From Agrococcus jejuensis (GTDB lineage: Bacteria > Actinomycetota > Actinomycetes > Actinomycetales > Microbacteriaceae): a stretch of DNA of 64,000 nucleotides. Numbering within the stretch: position 1 is the first letter of the stretch; each line of letters starts with the position of its first letter. The notes under the pieces are model-generated. The model did not search any database. It was not told the DNA's origin and saw only the letters and a list, made by a program, of their open reading frames with translations. Shown piece by piece: positions 1-8,239 of this stretch. The stretch covers positions 2,914,001-2,978,000 of the forward strand of contig NZ_LT629695.1 of assembly GCF_900099705.1 (NCBI RefSeq), given 5' to 3'. A program made the position numbers and the translations under genes.

Positions 1-1
1 G

Positions 2-1447
2 CACCCGTACCCGGGCTGGATCGACGGCTTCAAGGTCGCCGACCCGCTCATCGTCGCCTACGGCAAGGGCCAGCTGCCCGAGTTCCCCGGCTCGCCCGAC
101 TCGGTGCTCGACGTCATCCCCGTCGACCACGTCGTCAACGCGGCGATCGCGGCGGCGACGCAGCCGCCCGCCGCAGGCAGCCCCGCCTACTACCAGGTGG
201 CCTCCGGCCGTTCGAACCCGCTGCCGTACCACGAGATCTTCGAGGCGGTGCGGACGTACTTCACGGCCCACCCCATGCAGCAGGGCGACGCGCCCGTGAT
301 CGTGCCCGACTGGACGTTCCCCGGCGGCATGCGCGTCGACCGCCGGCTCGCGCAGCAGCAGCGCCTCGTCACTGCGGCGCAGAGCGCCCTGGGCGTGCTG
401 CCTACCACCGACCAGACGCGCCGGTGGAAGACGTCGACCGACAAGGCCGTGCGCGACATCGGCCGCCTGCGCCAGTTCATCGCGCTCTACAAGGTCTACG
501 TGCAGTCGGAGATCATCTTCGACGACGCGAACACGAAGGCGCTGCACGCCTCCCTGCCCGCCGAGATCGCCGCCGACCGCGGCTTCGACATCACGGCGAT
601 CGACTGGGACCACTACCTGCAGCGCGTGCACCTGCCGGCCGTCACCGAGCTCGCGACGTCGTTCTCGGCGCGCCGCCGCGCCAAGGCGAAGGCTGCGATC
701 GCCGAGTCGGCAGCCGGCCTGCCGCAGCGCTCCGACGTGCTCGCGGTGTTCGACCTCGAGGGCACGCTCATCGACTCGAACATCGTCGAGCAGTACCTGT
801 GGGTGCGCACGAACGGCGTGCGCCGCACCGCGTACCCGGCCGAGGTCGTGCGCATGCTGCGCGACGTGCCCCGCTACCTCGCGGCCGAGCGCCGCGACCG
901 CGGCGAGTTCATCCGCGAGTTCATGCGCCGCTACGAGGGCGTCTCGGTCGAGCGCCTGGAGCGCATCGTGCAGGGCGCGGGCTACCGCGACCGGATGCTG
1001 TCGCACGCGAGCGCCGACGCCATCGAGCGCGTGCTGCAGCACCGCGCCGCCGGCCACCGCACCGTGCTCGTCACGGGCTCGTTCGATCGCCTCGCGGCGC
1101 CCGTCGCGGCGCTGTTCGACGAGGTCGTCGCCGGCAGCATGCACGAGCGCGACGGTCGCCTCACCGGCTACCTCGCGACGCCGCCGCTCGTCGACGAGGC
1201 GCGCGCGTCGTGGCTCGCGCAGTACGCCGACGAGCACGGCGCCGACCTGTCGGCGTCGTACGGCTACGGCGACAGCCACGCCGACCTGGAGTGGCTGCAG
1301 CTCGTCGGCACGCCGACGGCCGTCAACCCGGACTCGCGACTCGCCACGGAGGCGGACCGTCGTGGGTGGACGTCGGTACGCTGGCGTCGAGGTCCGGCAG
1401 TCCGTTCGCGGTCGCTGCTCCGAACCATCCCGGAGACGACCGCCTAG
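2..1447 (+). CDS. Fatty acyl-CoA reductase-like / HAD-IB phosphatase fusion (5' end outside window)
   Basis: The reading frame is open from the first bases of the window, so the gene begins upstream. The visible N-terminal part (HPYPGWIDGF, then DVIPVDHVVNA) matches the end of the NAD-binding male-sterility type domain found in fatty acyl-CoA reductases. The C-terminal part, from about nt 735, is a HAD-IB hydrolase of the SerB type: motif I FDLEGT (nt 748-765), motif II VTGSFDR (about nt 1070) and motif IV GDSHAD (about nt 1270). The second catalytic Asp of the usual DxDGT motif is Glu here. Reductase-HAD fusions of this kind are known in Actinobacteria and are usually linked to lipid metabolism; the substrate cannot be read from the sequence. 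It ends 43 bases before the next gene on the same strand. Confidence 0.72.
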   Translation, partial: HPYPGWIDGFKVADPLIVAYGKGQLPEFPGSPDSVLDVIPVDHVVNAAIAAATQPPAAGSPAYYQVASGRSNPLPYHEIFEAVRTYFTAHPMQQGDAPVIVPDWTFPGGMRVDRRLAQQQRLVTAAQSALGVLPTTDQTRRWKTSTDKAVRDIGRLRQFIALYKVYVQSEIIFDDANTKALHASLPAEIAADRGFDITAIDWDHYLQRVHLPAVTELATSFSARRRAKAKAAIAESAAGLPQRSDVLAVFDLEGTLIDSNIVEQYLWVRTNGVRRTAYPAEVVRMLRDVPRYLAAERRDRGEFIREFMRRYEGVSVERLERIVQGAGYRDRMLSHASADAIERVLQHRAAGHRTVLVTGSFDRLAAPVAALFDEVVAGSMHERDGRLTGYLATPPLVDEARASWLAQYADEHGADLSASYGYGDSHADLEWLQLVGTPTAVNPDSRLATEADRRGWTSVRWRRGPAVRSRSLLRTIPETTA

Positions 1448-1490
1448 GGCGGTCGCCGCATCATCTAGAGGGGAACGGGCGAGACCGCAC

Positions 1491-2285
1491 ATGGCCTTCG
1501 ACATCGACAGGTACACGAAGCAGTCCGAGGGCGTCGAGTGGGGCGACCTCGACCTCGACGTGTTCGACGAGCAGCCGCTCGACGAGCCGACGCTGCGCAC
1601 GCTGCGCTACATGTGCGACGTCGAGTACCACACGGTCTGCTACCTGCGCGATCTGCTCACGACGCCGTCGCACAAGGAGCCCGAGGTGGGCGCCTTCATG
1701 ACGATGTGGAACCGCGAGGAGTTCTGGCACGGCGAGGCGCTCGCCGCCGTGCTCGCGAAGCACGACATCACCGTCGACTACGACGTGCTCAAGGCGCGCC
1801 GCGTGAAGCTGGGGTGGAAGGACCGCCTCGACCCCATCAAGCAGTCGCTGCTCGGCAACGTCGTCGGCCACGACTTCGTCGCCGTGCACATGACGTACGG
1901 CGCCGCCAACGAGTACTCGGCGAACGCCGCGTACCACCGCCTCGCGAAGATGGTCACGCATCCCGTGCTCACGCCGCTGCTGAAGCGCATCGCGATCCAG
2001 GAGTCGAAGCACATCGCCTTCTACGCGACCCAGGCCCGCAAGCGCCTCGAGGCGTCGAAGAAGGCGCGCGTCATCACGCGCTTCGTCATGTCGAAGGTGT
2101 GGCAGCCCGTGGGCTCCGGCATCAACTCCGACGACGAGGTCACGCACGTGATGACCCACCTCTTCCAGGGTCCCGACGGCCGCAAGCTCATCCGCGACCT
2201 CGACACGAAGATCTCGGCCCTGCCGGGCCTCGAGGGCCTCAAGATCGTGGAGAGGTCCATGGACAACCGGGGCGTCCCGGCCTGA
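1491..2285 (+). CDS. Ferritin-like diiron protein, acyl-ACP desaturase-like
   Basis: 264 residues. An ATG at 1491 begins MAFDIDRYTKQSEG; the frame is open further upstream, but that part would overlap the preceding gene and has no homologous look. The sequence is helical and carries two Glu-x-x-His pairs, EFWHGEAL near residue 80 and QESKHIAF near residue 169, the pattern of carboxylate-bridged diiron four-helix bundles. Stearoyl-ACP desaturase and related ferritin-like oxidoreductases are the nearest families I recognise. The gene follows the reductase-HAD fusion on the same strand and may be cotranscribed with it, which would fit a role in lipid modification. A long hairpin overlaps its stop codon. 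Confidence 0.6.
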   Translation: MAFDIDRYTKQSEGVEWGDLDLDVFDEQPLDEPTLRTLRYMCDVEYHTVCYLRDLLTTPSHKEPEVGAFMTMWNREEFWHGEALAAVLAKHDITVDYDVLKARRVKLGWKDRLDPIKQSLLGNVVGHDFVAVHMTYGAANEYSANAAYHRLAKMVTHPVLTPLLKRIAIQESKHIAFYATQARKRLEASKKARVITRFVMSKVWQPVGSGINSDDEVTHVMTHLFQGPDGRKLIRDLDTKISALPGLEGLKIVERSMDNRGVPA

Positions 2286-2313
2286 CCCGCCTTCGGCGCG
2301 TCAGGCCGGGACG
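2273..2313 (+). terminator. Hairpin terminator overlapping a stop codon
   Basis: A perfect 14-bp inverted repeat (2273-2286 with 2300-2313) has an inner CGCC-TTC-GGCG stem in its loop. The TGA stop of the ferritin-like gene (2283-2285) lies inside the left arm. No T-run follows, as is common for GC-rich actinobacterial terminators. It separates this gene from the convergent gene that ends at 2517. Confidence 0.7.
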
Positions 2314-2432
2314 CGCCGGTCGGCGACGCGTTCTTCATGCTGACGGCTGCACTCGCACCACCTGGCCTCGACGCAGCCCGGCGAATGGTCGACCGCTCCT
2401 GCGTGCGCCTCTGCGGGGGTGCTTCGAGAGAC

Positions 2433-2467
2433 CGGTCCTTGAGGTGCGAGCGGAGCGAGCCTCGAAC
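2433..2467. repeat. Dispersed intergenic palindromic repeat, copy 1
   Basis: The core GGTGCGAGCGGAGCGAGCC is preceded by TCCTTG and followed by TCGAA. The same element occurs in the opposite orientation at 50275-50309 with only a few differences. The core is itself partly palindromic. Both copies lie in noncoding DNA next to gene ends. Confidence 0.6.
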
Positions 2468-2516
2468 GGTGCCGTCGTGAGCTGCTGCTCCGCGGGGCGT
2501 CCCCGCCCGACGGCGC

Positions 2517-3524
2517 CTAGCGCTGGCGCAGCACCGCGACCACCGGACGGTGGTCGGTGCCGAGGTCGTCGTAGCCCGTGAGCACCTGCGCGTCGACCGC
2601 GCGCCAGTCGGGGGAGGCGACGACGTGGTCGATCTGCGCGCCGAGCCACGCGGGCGCCCACGTCGGCCACGTGCCGACCGCGCCCGAGCCCGCCGCGCCG
2701 GCCGCATCCACGCACGTGCCGAGGTCGCCCGTGCCGACGCCGAGCGACGTCCAGTGGTCGAGCGTCGAGTTGAAGTCGCCGCCGACGATGATCGACTGCC
2801 CCTGCGTGCACAGGCTCGCGACGAACGCGAGGTCCTCGCGCCAGTTGCGCATCTGCTGCGGGATGGGCGCGACGGGATGCGTCGCCACGAGGATCGGCCC
2901 CTCGCGGTCGTCAGGCGTCGCGATCACGGTCGGCAGCGTGTTCGTCTGCCCCACGTCGACCGACGGCTGCGCCGTGTAGGTGCCCATCGACGTCGACACG
3001 AGCATCGTCGTGTTGAGCGCGCCGTACTCGGCGTTCGCGAAGTCGGTCGTGAGCGCGAAGAACGGGTTGCCCTGCGCGCCGAGCAGCACCGCGACCTCCG
3101 TGCCCATCTCGATCGTCGTCTCGGGCAGCATCACGACGTCGGCGCCCGAGTCCTGCACGACGCCCGCGATCGCCTCGGCGCCCGGCGCATCCCCGAGCGT
3201 GTTCCACGTCAGCACGACGACGTCGCCCTCCTCGGCGACGGCCGTCGAGTCGTCGACGCCGCGGCTCAGGTGGATGCCCGACGACGCGACCATGAACACG
3301 AGCAGCAGCACGACGACGGCGCCTGCGAAGCGGCGGAGGCGTCTCGCGCCCAGCATGAGCAGGAACACGACGGCGAGCACGGCGGCGATGCCGACGACGC
3401 CCATGCGCATCGAGACCACCTGCGCCACGATCGGCGCCTGCTCGAGCCCAAACGTCTGCGGCCACGCCGCGATCAGCAACGCGGCGGCGACCGCGATGCC
3501 GAGCAGCCAGCCGAGCACCTTCAT
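2517..3524 (-). CDS. Membrane-anchored endonuclease/exonuclease/phosphatase family protein
   Basis: 335 residues. The first 85 residues hold three hydrophobic helices (MKVLGWLLGIAVAAALLIA, a second around 40-58, a third around 65-82). The C-terminal domain, from about residue 98, has the EEP fold landmarks: VVLTWNT at its start, LPET (metal-binding Glu), GGDFNST (Asp/Asn pair), IDHV, and GTDHRPV near the end (catalytic Asp-His). The family includes phosphodiesterases acting on nucleic acids, phospholipids or sugar phosphates; the helices suggest a domain on the outer face of the membrane. The ATG at 3522-3524 is preceded by TACCCT at 3537-3532 with a 7-base gap, so it is probably leaderless and divergent from the PHP gene. 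Confidence 0.75.
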   Translation of the reverse strand: MKVLGWLLGIAVAAALLIAAWPQTFGLEQAPIVAQVVSMRMGVVGIAAVLAVVFLLMLGARRLRRFAGAVVVLLLVFMVASSGIHLSRGVDDSTAVAEEGDVVVLTWNTLGDAPGAEAIAGVVQDSGADVVMLPETTIEMGTEVAVLLGAQGNPFFALTTDFANAEYGALNTTMLVSTSMGTYTAQPSVDVGQTNTLPTVIATPDDREGPILVATHPVAPIPQQMRNWREDLAFVASLCTQGQSIIVGGDFNSTLDHWTSLGVGTGDLGTCVDAAGAAGSGAVGTWPTWAPAWLGAQIDHVVASPDWRAVDAQVLTGYDDLGTDHRPVVAVLRQR

Positions 3525-3531
3525 GCCCTCC

Positions 3532-3571
3532 AGGGTAGGTGCCGCTCCTATGCGTCCGCGGCTCCTACGAT
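3532..3571. promoter_or_regulatory. Divergent leaderless promoters (EEP gene and PHP gene)
   Basis: On the minus strand TACCCT (3537-3532) sits 7 bases before the ATG at 3524. On the plus strand TACGAT (3566-3571) sits 6 bases before the ATG at 3578. Neither spacing leaves room for a ribosome binding site. Confidence 0.6.
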
Positions 3572-3577
3572 GGAGGG

Positions 3578-4462
3578 ATGAGCGCCGCCGACACGTCCCG
3601 AGCAGGCGCGTCGTGGGGCCGCATCGACCTCCATGCGCACTCGACGGAGTCCGACGGCACGGAGTCGCCGCGCGAGCTCGTGCTGCAGGCGCACGCCGCC
3701 GGCCTCGGCACCGTCGCGATCACCGACCACGACACGACGGCCGGCTGGGCGGATGCCGCCGCAGCGGCCCGAGAGGTGGGCATGGGGCTCGTGCCCGGCG
3801 TCGAGTTCTCGGCGCAGCAGCAGTGGGCCAGCGTGCACGTGCTCGGCTACCTGCTCGACCCCGCGGCACCCGCCTTCCTCGCCGAGCGCGAGCGCATCCG
3901 CGTCGAGCGCGTCGAGCGGGCGCAGCGCATGGTCGAGCGCATCGGCGCCGACTACCCGCTCACGTGGGCGATCGTGCAAGACCATGCGGCGCCCGGCGCC
4001 ACGATCGGTCGCCCGCACATCGCCGATGCCCTCGTGTCGCTCGGCATCGTCGCCGACCGCTCGGCCGCGTTCGACGGCATCCTGCACTGGCGCGGCGGCT
4101 ACTATCAGCCGCACCGCGCTCCGGCGCCGACCGAGGCCGTGCGCATCATCCGCGCCGCCGGCGGCGTGCCCGTCATCGCGCATCCCGCCGCCCGCGGCCA
4201 GGCGACCATGGACGAGCGCGTCATCGCCCAGCTCCTCGACGCCGGGCTCATGGGCCTCGAGGTCGAGCACCGCGACAACCCGCCCGAGGCGCAGGAGTGG
4301 CTGCGCGGCCAGGCGCGCCTCCACGGCCTCATCACGACGGGCTCGAGCGACTGGCACGGGCGCGGCAAGCCCAACGTGTTCGGCGAGCACACGACGACCG
4401 CCGAGGCGCTCGACGCGATCGTCGAGCTCGGCACGGGCGCCGAGCCGATCCTGCCCGCCTGA
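3578..4462 (+). CDS. PHP-domain phosphoesterase
   Basis: 294 residues. The PHP metal motifs are complete: DLHAHST (HxH) near residue 13, AITDHDTT near 48, the metal Glu in PGVEFSA near 74, VIAHPAARG near 203 and SSDWHG near 259. The closest well-known proteins are the YciV/RnaAM-like 3',5'-nucleotide and RNA 5'-end phosphoesterases, so a role in nucleotide or RNA turnover is likely but inferred. I chose the ATG at 3578 because a -10 hexamer TACGAT ends 6 bases before it; the longer frame upstream has no support. A GC hairpin follows the stop. Confidence 0.82.
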   Translation: MSAADTSRAGASWGRIDLHAHSTESDGTESPRELVLQAHAAGLGTVAITDHDTTAGWADAAAAAREVGMGLVPGVEFSAQQQWASVHVLGYLLDPAAPAFLAERERIRVERVERAQRMVERIGADYPLTWAIVQDHAAPGATIGRPHIADALVSLGIVADRSAAFDGILHWRGGYYQPHRAPAPTEAVRIIRAAGGVPVIAHPAARGQATMDERVIAQLLDAGLMGLEVEHRDNPPEAQEWLRGQARLHGLITTGSSDWHGRGKPNVFGEHTTTAEALDAIVELGTGAEPILPA

Positions 4463-4475
4463 CCCCACGCCGCAC

Positions 4476-4497
4476 GCCCCGGGGTACGAGCCGGGGC
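4476..4497 (+). terminator. Short GC hairpin after the PHP gene
   Basis: GCCCCGG (4476-4482) pairs with CCGGGGC (4491-4497) around an 8-base loop, 13 bases after the stop codon. There is no T-run. Confidence 0.45.
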
Positions 4498-4508
4498 CGA
4501 TCCCTCGA

Positions 4509-4514
4509 TAGCCT
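4509..4514 (+). promoter_or_regulatory. -10 element of the SUFU gene
   Basis: TAGCCT lies 37 bases before the ATG at 4552. Unlike many genes here this one would have a leader of about 30 bases, containing the purine-rich site GAGAGGA. Confidence 0.4.
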
Positions 4515-4551
4515 GGCGAGCACGCACCCGCCTGAGAGGACTTCACTGCAC

Positions 4552-5205
4552 ATGGACGACCTCCGAGCGGGCGACCTCCACGCGCAGGCCCTCATGGGCC
4601 ACCTCGCGCAGCACCTGGGCGAGCCCTCGACCGTGCTGGCCGAGGCCGTGCCCGACGAGCTGCGCATCGACCTCGTCGTCTACCCGCCCGCCGAGGGTCG
4701 TCCGTTCGTGACGCTCGCGACCGTCGGCATGTCGGCGCTGCCGATGCACGTGCCGTCGGAGCTCGAGGACCGCGCGCTGCAGGAGCTGCTCATCGGCCTG
4801 CCCGCCGACTGGCCGGGGCTCGCGGATGGCGTCGCCGACATCGAGGGCGCGCTGCAGGACGACGCCGCGTACTGGCCCATCCGCCTGCTCAAGGGGCTCG
4901 CGCGCTACCCGCGTCGCAGCAGCACGTGGGTGTCGTGGGGCCACACGATCCCGAGCGGGTCGCGCTTCCACGACGACGTGCCGTTCTCGACGGCGCTCGT
5001 CGCCCCGCCGCTCGGCCTGCCCGCCGAGGTCATGACGGCGCACACGCCCGCGGGCCGGGTGGCGTACCTCGCGGTCGTGCCGATCACGGATGCCGAGACG
5101 CAGCTCGCGAAGTCGACGGAGCGCGGCTCCGACGAGCTCATCGACCGTCTCGAGGCCGCGGGCGTGACCATCGCGGTCGATCCGGGCCGCGCCTCCGTCG
5201 CCTGA
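4552..5205 (+). CDS. Suppressor of fused (SUFU) domain protein
   Basis: 217 residues, all of it one SUFU-like domain. Typical features are the VVYPP segment near residue 42, FVTLATVGMSALPMHVP near residue 52 and the WPIRLLKGLARYPR stretch near residue 108. Bacterial SUFU proteins are widespread; some act as immunity proteins in toxin systems and many are of unknown function. No toxin gene is visible beside it, and the neighbours (PHP, DEAD-box helicase) do not suggest a partner. The gene is monocistronic: a -10 element precedes it and a very strong hairpin follows. Confidence 0.72.
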   Translation: MDDLRAGDLHAQALMGHLAQHLGEPSTVLAEAVPDELRIDLVVYPPAEGRPFVTLATVGMSALPMHVPSELEDRALQELLIGLPADWPGLADGVADIEGALQDDAAYWPIRLLKGLARYPRRSSTWVSWGHTIPSGSRFHDDVPFSTALVAPPLGLPAEVMTAHTPAGRVAYLAVVPITDAETQLAKSTERGSDELIDRLEAAGVTIAVDPGRASVA

Positions 5206-5220
5206 CGCGGCACCCCGCAC

Positions 5221-5258
5221 GCACGAGACCCCCTCGACCGGATGGTCGAGGGGGTCTC
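5221..5258. terminator. Strong bidirectional terminator
   Basis: A perfect 17-bp stem (5221-5237 with 5242-5258) and a GGAT loop separate two convergent genes (stops at 5205 and 5272). It can serve both strands. Confidence 0.85.
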
Positions 5259-5271
5259 GTCGCTGGATGCG

Positions 5272-6783
5272 TCACGCCTGCGGTGCCGCAGCGGCGCCTG
5301 CGCCGCCCGAGCCGCCGCCGGAGCGGCGGCGACGGCGCCTGCGGCGCGCGGGCGCCGCGTTCCCGTCGTGGTGCTCGGTGCCGCCGCCGTCGTGCGTGCC
5401 GCGGCCCTCGGCGGGCTTCGCCTCGGTCGCGGACGCGTCGGCGCGGGGAGCGGAGTCGCGGCGCTCGCCGCCGCGGCCGCCACCCTGACCACCGCGTCCG
5501 CCGTCACGGCCGCCGCGGCTCGAGCCGCCGCGTCCGCCGTCGCGCCGCGCACGCTCGCGGTCGCGCTCGACCTCGCGCTTGGCGATGCGGTCGGGCGGCG
5601 TCGCGCGCAGGCGACCCTTCGAGCCGGCCGGGATCGACAGGTCCTCGAAGAGGTGCGGCGACGACGAGTACGTCTCGGCGGGCTCGGCGATGCCGAGCTC
5701 GAGCGCGCGGTCGATGAAGACCCACTTGTGCAGGTCCTCCCAGTCGACGAACGTCACGGCGATGCCCGTGCGACCGGCGCGGCCCGTGCGGCCCACGCGG
5801 TGCAGGTACGTCTTCTCGTCCTCGGGGATCGTGTGGTTGATGACGTGCGTCACGTCGTCGACGTCGATGCCTCGCGCGGCGACGTCGGTCGCGATGAGCA
5901 CGTCCTTCTTGCCGGCCTTGAACGCGGCCATGGCGCGCTCGCGCGCCTCCTGGCTCATGTCGCCGTGCACGGCAGCGGCCTCGAAGCCGCGGTCGATGAG
6001 CTCCTCGCACAGGCGCGACGCCGCACGCTTCGTGCGCGTGAACACCACGGTCTTGCCGCGGCCCTCGGCCTGCAGGATGCGGCCGATGACCTCGTCCTTG
6101 TCGAGCGAGTGCGCCCGGTACACGAGGTGGCGGATGTTCGCCTGCGCGATCGTGTCGTCGGGGTCGGTCGCGCGGATGTGGATGGGGCGCGACATGAAGC
6201 GACGCGCGAGCGCGACGATCGGGCCGGGCATCGTGGCCGAGAACAGCATCGTGTGGCGCACGGGCGGCACGAGCGAGAAGATGCGCTCGATGTCGGGCAG
6301 GAAGCCGAGGTCGAGCATCTTGTCGGCCTCGTCGAGCACGATCTCCTGCACCTTCGAGAGGTCGAGGATGCGCTGGTTGGCGAGGTCGAGCAGGCGTCCG
6401 GGCGTGCCGACGACGATCTGCGCGCCTGCCTTGAGCTGCTCCACCTGGCCCTCGTAGGCCTTGCCGCCGTAGATCGAGGCGATCTGCGTCGGGCGGTTGC
6501 CGGTGATGAGCACCATGTCCTCGGTCACCTGCACGGCGAGCTCGCGCGTCGGCACGACGACGAGCACCTTGACGCCGGGCTCGGGGTCGGCACCGATGCG
6601 CTGCGCGATCGGCAGGCCGAACGCGAAGGTCTTGCCGGTGCCGGTCTTGGCCTGGCCGATGATGTCCTGACCCGACAGACCGAGGGGGATGGTCTGCTGC
6701 TGGATCGGGAAGGGGTCGTGGATGCCGTGGGAGGCGAGGGCCTCGACCATGTCGGCATCGATGTTCAGTTCTGCGAACGTCAA
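5272..6783 (-). CDS. DEAD-box ATP-dependent RNA helicase with RGG tail
   Basis: 503 residues from a TTG start at 6783. This start places MTFAELNIDADMV directly before the Q motif FPIQQQTIP, as in relatives; reading further upstream would run into the divergent gene. Helicase motifs in order: AKTGTGKT (about 45-52), PTRELA, TPGRLL, DEAD (about 151), SAT, and HRVGRTGR (about 322). The last 100 residues are a low-complexity tail with many RGG/GGR units followed by an Arg8 run and a Gly/Ala end; such tails bind RNA nonspecifically. The role is probably ribosome assembly or mRNA remodelling in the cytoplasm. TAGACT (6828-6823) is a likely -10, giving a leader of about 35 bases. Confidence 0.9.
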   Translation of the reverse strand: MTFAELNIDADMVEALASHGIHDPFPIQQQTIPLGLSGQDIIGQAKTGTGKTFAFGLPIAQRIGADPEPGVKVLVVVPTRELAVQVTEDMVLITGNRPTQIASIYGGKAYEGQVEQLKAGAQIVVGTPGRLLDLANQRILDLSKVQEIVLDEADKMLDLGFLPDIERIFSLVPPVRHTMLFSATMPGPIVALARRFMSRPIHIRATDPDDTIAQANIRHLVYRAHSLDKDEVIGRILQAEGRGKTVVFTRTKRAASRLCEELIDRGFEAAAVHGDMSQEARERAMAAFKAGKKDVLIATDVAARGIDVDDVTHVINHTIPEDEKTYLHRVGRTGRAGRTGIAVTFVDWEDLHKWVFIDRALELGIAEPAETYSSSPHLFEDLSIPAGSKGRLRATPPDRIAKREVERDRERARRDGGRGGSSRGGRDGGRGGQGGGRGGERRDSAPRADASATEAKPAEGRGTHDGGGTEHHDGNAAPARRRRRRRRSGGGSGGAGAAAAPQA

Positions 6784-6870
6784 GTCTGGTCCGTCTGTCG
6801 GGAAGCGTCGTATTCCCCGCCAGTCTACCGGCGGGTCGCCTGGATGCCGGGCGACGGCACCGGGGATGGC

Positions 6871-6876
6871 TAGGCT
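6871..6876 (+). promoter_or_regulatory. Leaderless -10 element
   Basis: TAGGCT ends 7 bases before the GTG at 6884 and decides that start over an upstream ATG at 6866, which would lie before the hexamer. Confidence 0.6.
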
Positions 6877-6883
6877 CGTCGCC

Positions 6884-7600
6884 GTGGTCCGATGGTTCGA
6901 TCGCACGCCGCGCGAGGTGACGAGGTCGCTGCTGCGACCCCGCAAGGTGGTCGCCGAGGGCGATCGGGTGCTCCTGCAGGACCTCGAGCCGCGCCTCGAC
7001 CAGTACCTCGGGCAGCTGCTCGCGCTGCAGCTCGTCGTGCTGCAGCAGGCGGGCCAGGCCGTCGCGGAGGCGCCGACGCTCGCCGCGAAGGCGAACCTCG
7101 TCGAGGCGCTGCGCATCGTCTCGACGCGCTACCGCGACCTCGTCGAGCTGCTGCCGCGCGACGTCGAGCCGCTCGTCGCGATGGAGCCGTTCTACGCGTC
7201 GAGCGAGCGCTTCGCCAAGGAGGTCGCGGGCGCCGACTGGTACGAGCAGGTGCTGTCGCTGCACGTCACGACGGGGCTGCTCACCGACTTCTTCGCCGCG
7301 TACGGCGGCGGACTGCACGACGACGACCGCGACGCGGTGCTGCGCGTGCTCACGCGCGAGACCGGCCAGCCGCTGCTCGCTCGCGAGCTGCAGCGAGCCA
7401 TCCAGCAGAACCCCCGCCTCGCCTCGCGCATGGCGCTGTGGGGGCGTCGCCTCGTGGGCGACACGCTGCTGCAGATGTACCTCGCGGTGCACGGACCCGA
7501 GGATGCGTCGCCCGCCCCGGCGCAGCGGCTGGAGCCCGCGTTCAACGACATCGTCGCGGCGCACACGCGCCGCATGGATGCGCTGGGCCTGACGGCCTGA
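6884..7600 (+). CDS. Ferritin-like fold protein (MiaE-like)
   Basis: 238 residues from GTG 6884 (MVRWFDRTPREV). It is almost entirely helical and resembles the ferritin-like proteins annotated beside DEAD-box helicases in Actinobacteria, distantly related to the tRNA hydroxylase MiaE. Candidate metal ligands lie in EPFYASSERFAKE (about residue 95) and in the following helices, but the diiron pattern is weak, so catalytic activity is uncertain. The gene is divergent from the helicase, and their start regions are only 100 bases apart; this adjacency is the main hint of a shared RNA-related role. Confidence 0.6.
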   Translation: MVRWFDRTPREVTRSLLRPRKVVAEGDRVLLQDLEPRLDQYLGQLLALQLVVLQQAGQAVAEAPTLAAKANLVEALRIVSTRYRDLVELLPRDVEPLVAMEPFYASSERFAKEVAGADWYEQVLSLHVTTGLLTDFFAAYGGGLHDDDRDAVLRVLTRETGQPLLARELQRAIQQNPRLASRMALWGRRLVGDTLLQMYLAVHGPEDASPAPAQRLEPAFNDIVAAHTRRMDALGLTA

Positions 7601-7610
7601 CAGCCCGCCG

Positions 7611-7626
7611 AGCCGCGATCGCGGCT
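7611..7626. terminator. 16-base palindrome between convergent genes
   Basis: AGCCGCGATCGCGGCT is a perfect palindrome, or a 6-bp stem with a GATC loop, between stops at 7600 and 7631. It may end transcription weakly on both strands. Confidence 0.35.
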
Positions 7627-7630
7627 GCGA

Positions 7631-7924
7631 TCAGCGGGTCGCGAGCAGCTGGTGCAGGCGCTGCTCGTCGCGCGCCGGGCGCACGCGAGCGAGCACGAGG
7701 GCCGCGATCGTGCACGTCACGATCGGGGCGACGAGCGCGAGCGTCCAGATCCACGGCTCGCCGAGGCTCCAGCCGGTGACGACCATGACGACCCACGCCG
7801 TCGCGGTCGTGACGGCGCCGAGCGCGGGGAGCAGCAGCAGGCCGTGCGTCTCGCGGCCGGGGATGACGTAGCGCAGCAGCGCGCCGACGGCGGCGCCGAG
7901 CACCGGCATCCAGATGAGCTCCAT
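7631..7924 (-). CDS. Small membrane protein
   Basis: 97 residues with three hydrophobic segments (about 4-20, 29-50 and 57-79) and a charged C-terminal tail RPARDEQRLHQ. I do not recognise the family. Its ATG (7924-7922) overlaps the TGA of the DUF3107 gene by one base (TGATG), so translation is probably coupled and the two form one transcription unit. Confidence 0.6.
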   Translation of the reverse strand: MELIWMPVLGAAVGALLRYVIPGRETHGLLLLPALGAVTTATAWVVMVVTGWSLGEPWIWTLALVAPIVTCTIAALVLARVRPARDEQRLHQLLATR

Positions 7925-8142
7925 CAGGCCACGAACCCGACGCGCCGCGTGGACTCCGAGCCGATCTCGACGTAGGCGATCTGCGCGCTCGGCACGAGGT
8001 AGCGGCGGCCCTTGGCGTCGTCGAGCGACAGGTGGCCGCCGTCGAACGCGGCGGTGACGGCCTGCTCGACCTCGGCGACGGTCTGCGCGGAGTCGAACGC
8101 GATCTCGCGCGCGGTGTCCTTGATGCCGATGCGGATGTCCAT
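7924..8142 (-). CDS. DUF3107 family protein
   Basis: 72 residues from the ATG at 8142 (MDIRIGIKDTAREI). The start matches the family and has TATCCT (8154-8149) 6 bases upstream; an ATG at 8166 in the same frame lies before that hexamer and is rejected. The remaining sequence, with the VAEVEQAV helix and RYLVPSAQIAYVEIG strand, is typical of DUF3107, a small actinobacterial family usually described as an ATP-binding protein of unknown role that often sits near DEAD-box helicase and repair genes, as here. Confidence 0.72.
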   Translation of the reverse strand: MDIRIGIKDTAREIAFDSAQTVAEVEQAVTAAFDGGHLSLDDAKGRRYLVPSAQIAYVEIGSESTRRVGFVA

Positions 8143-8148
8143 GTCGTC

Positions 8149-8154
8149 AGGATA
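8149..8154 (-). promoter_or_regulatory. Leaderless -10 element (DUF3107 gene)
   Basis: TATCCT on the minus strand ends 6 bases before the ATG at 8142. Confidence 0.55.
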
Positions 8155-8227
8155 TGGGATCGACATGCTCGCTTCGTGCGCGTTCGCCGACAGCGGCGGG
8201 GCATCGATCCATGTCGGCGGAGCGCCC

Positions 8228-8233
8228 TAGCGT
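8228..8233 (+). promoter_or_regulatory. Leaderless -10 element (adnA)
   Basis: TAGCGT ends 6 bases before GTG 8240, supporting GTG over the in-frame ATG at 8246 as the start of adnA. Confidence 0.6.
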
Positions 8234-8239
8234 CGAGGG

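Noticed and set aside
8189..8221. Inverted repeat GCCGACA/TGTCGGC before adnA
   Set aside because: The arms are short and the 19-base loop is long; it is outside the leaderless transcript, and chance is likely at this GC.
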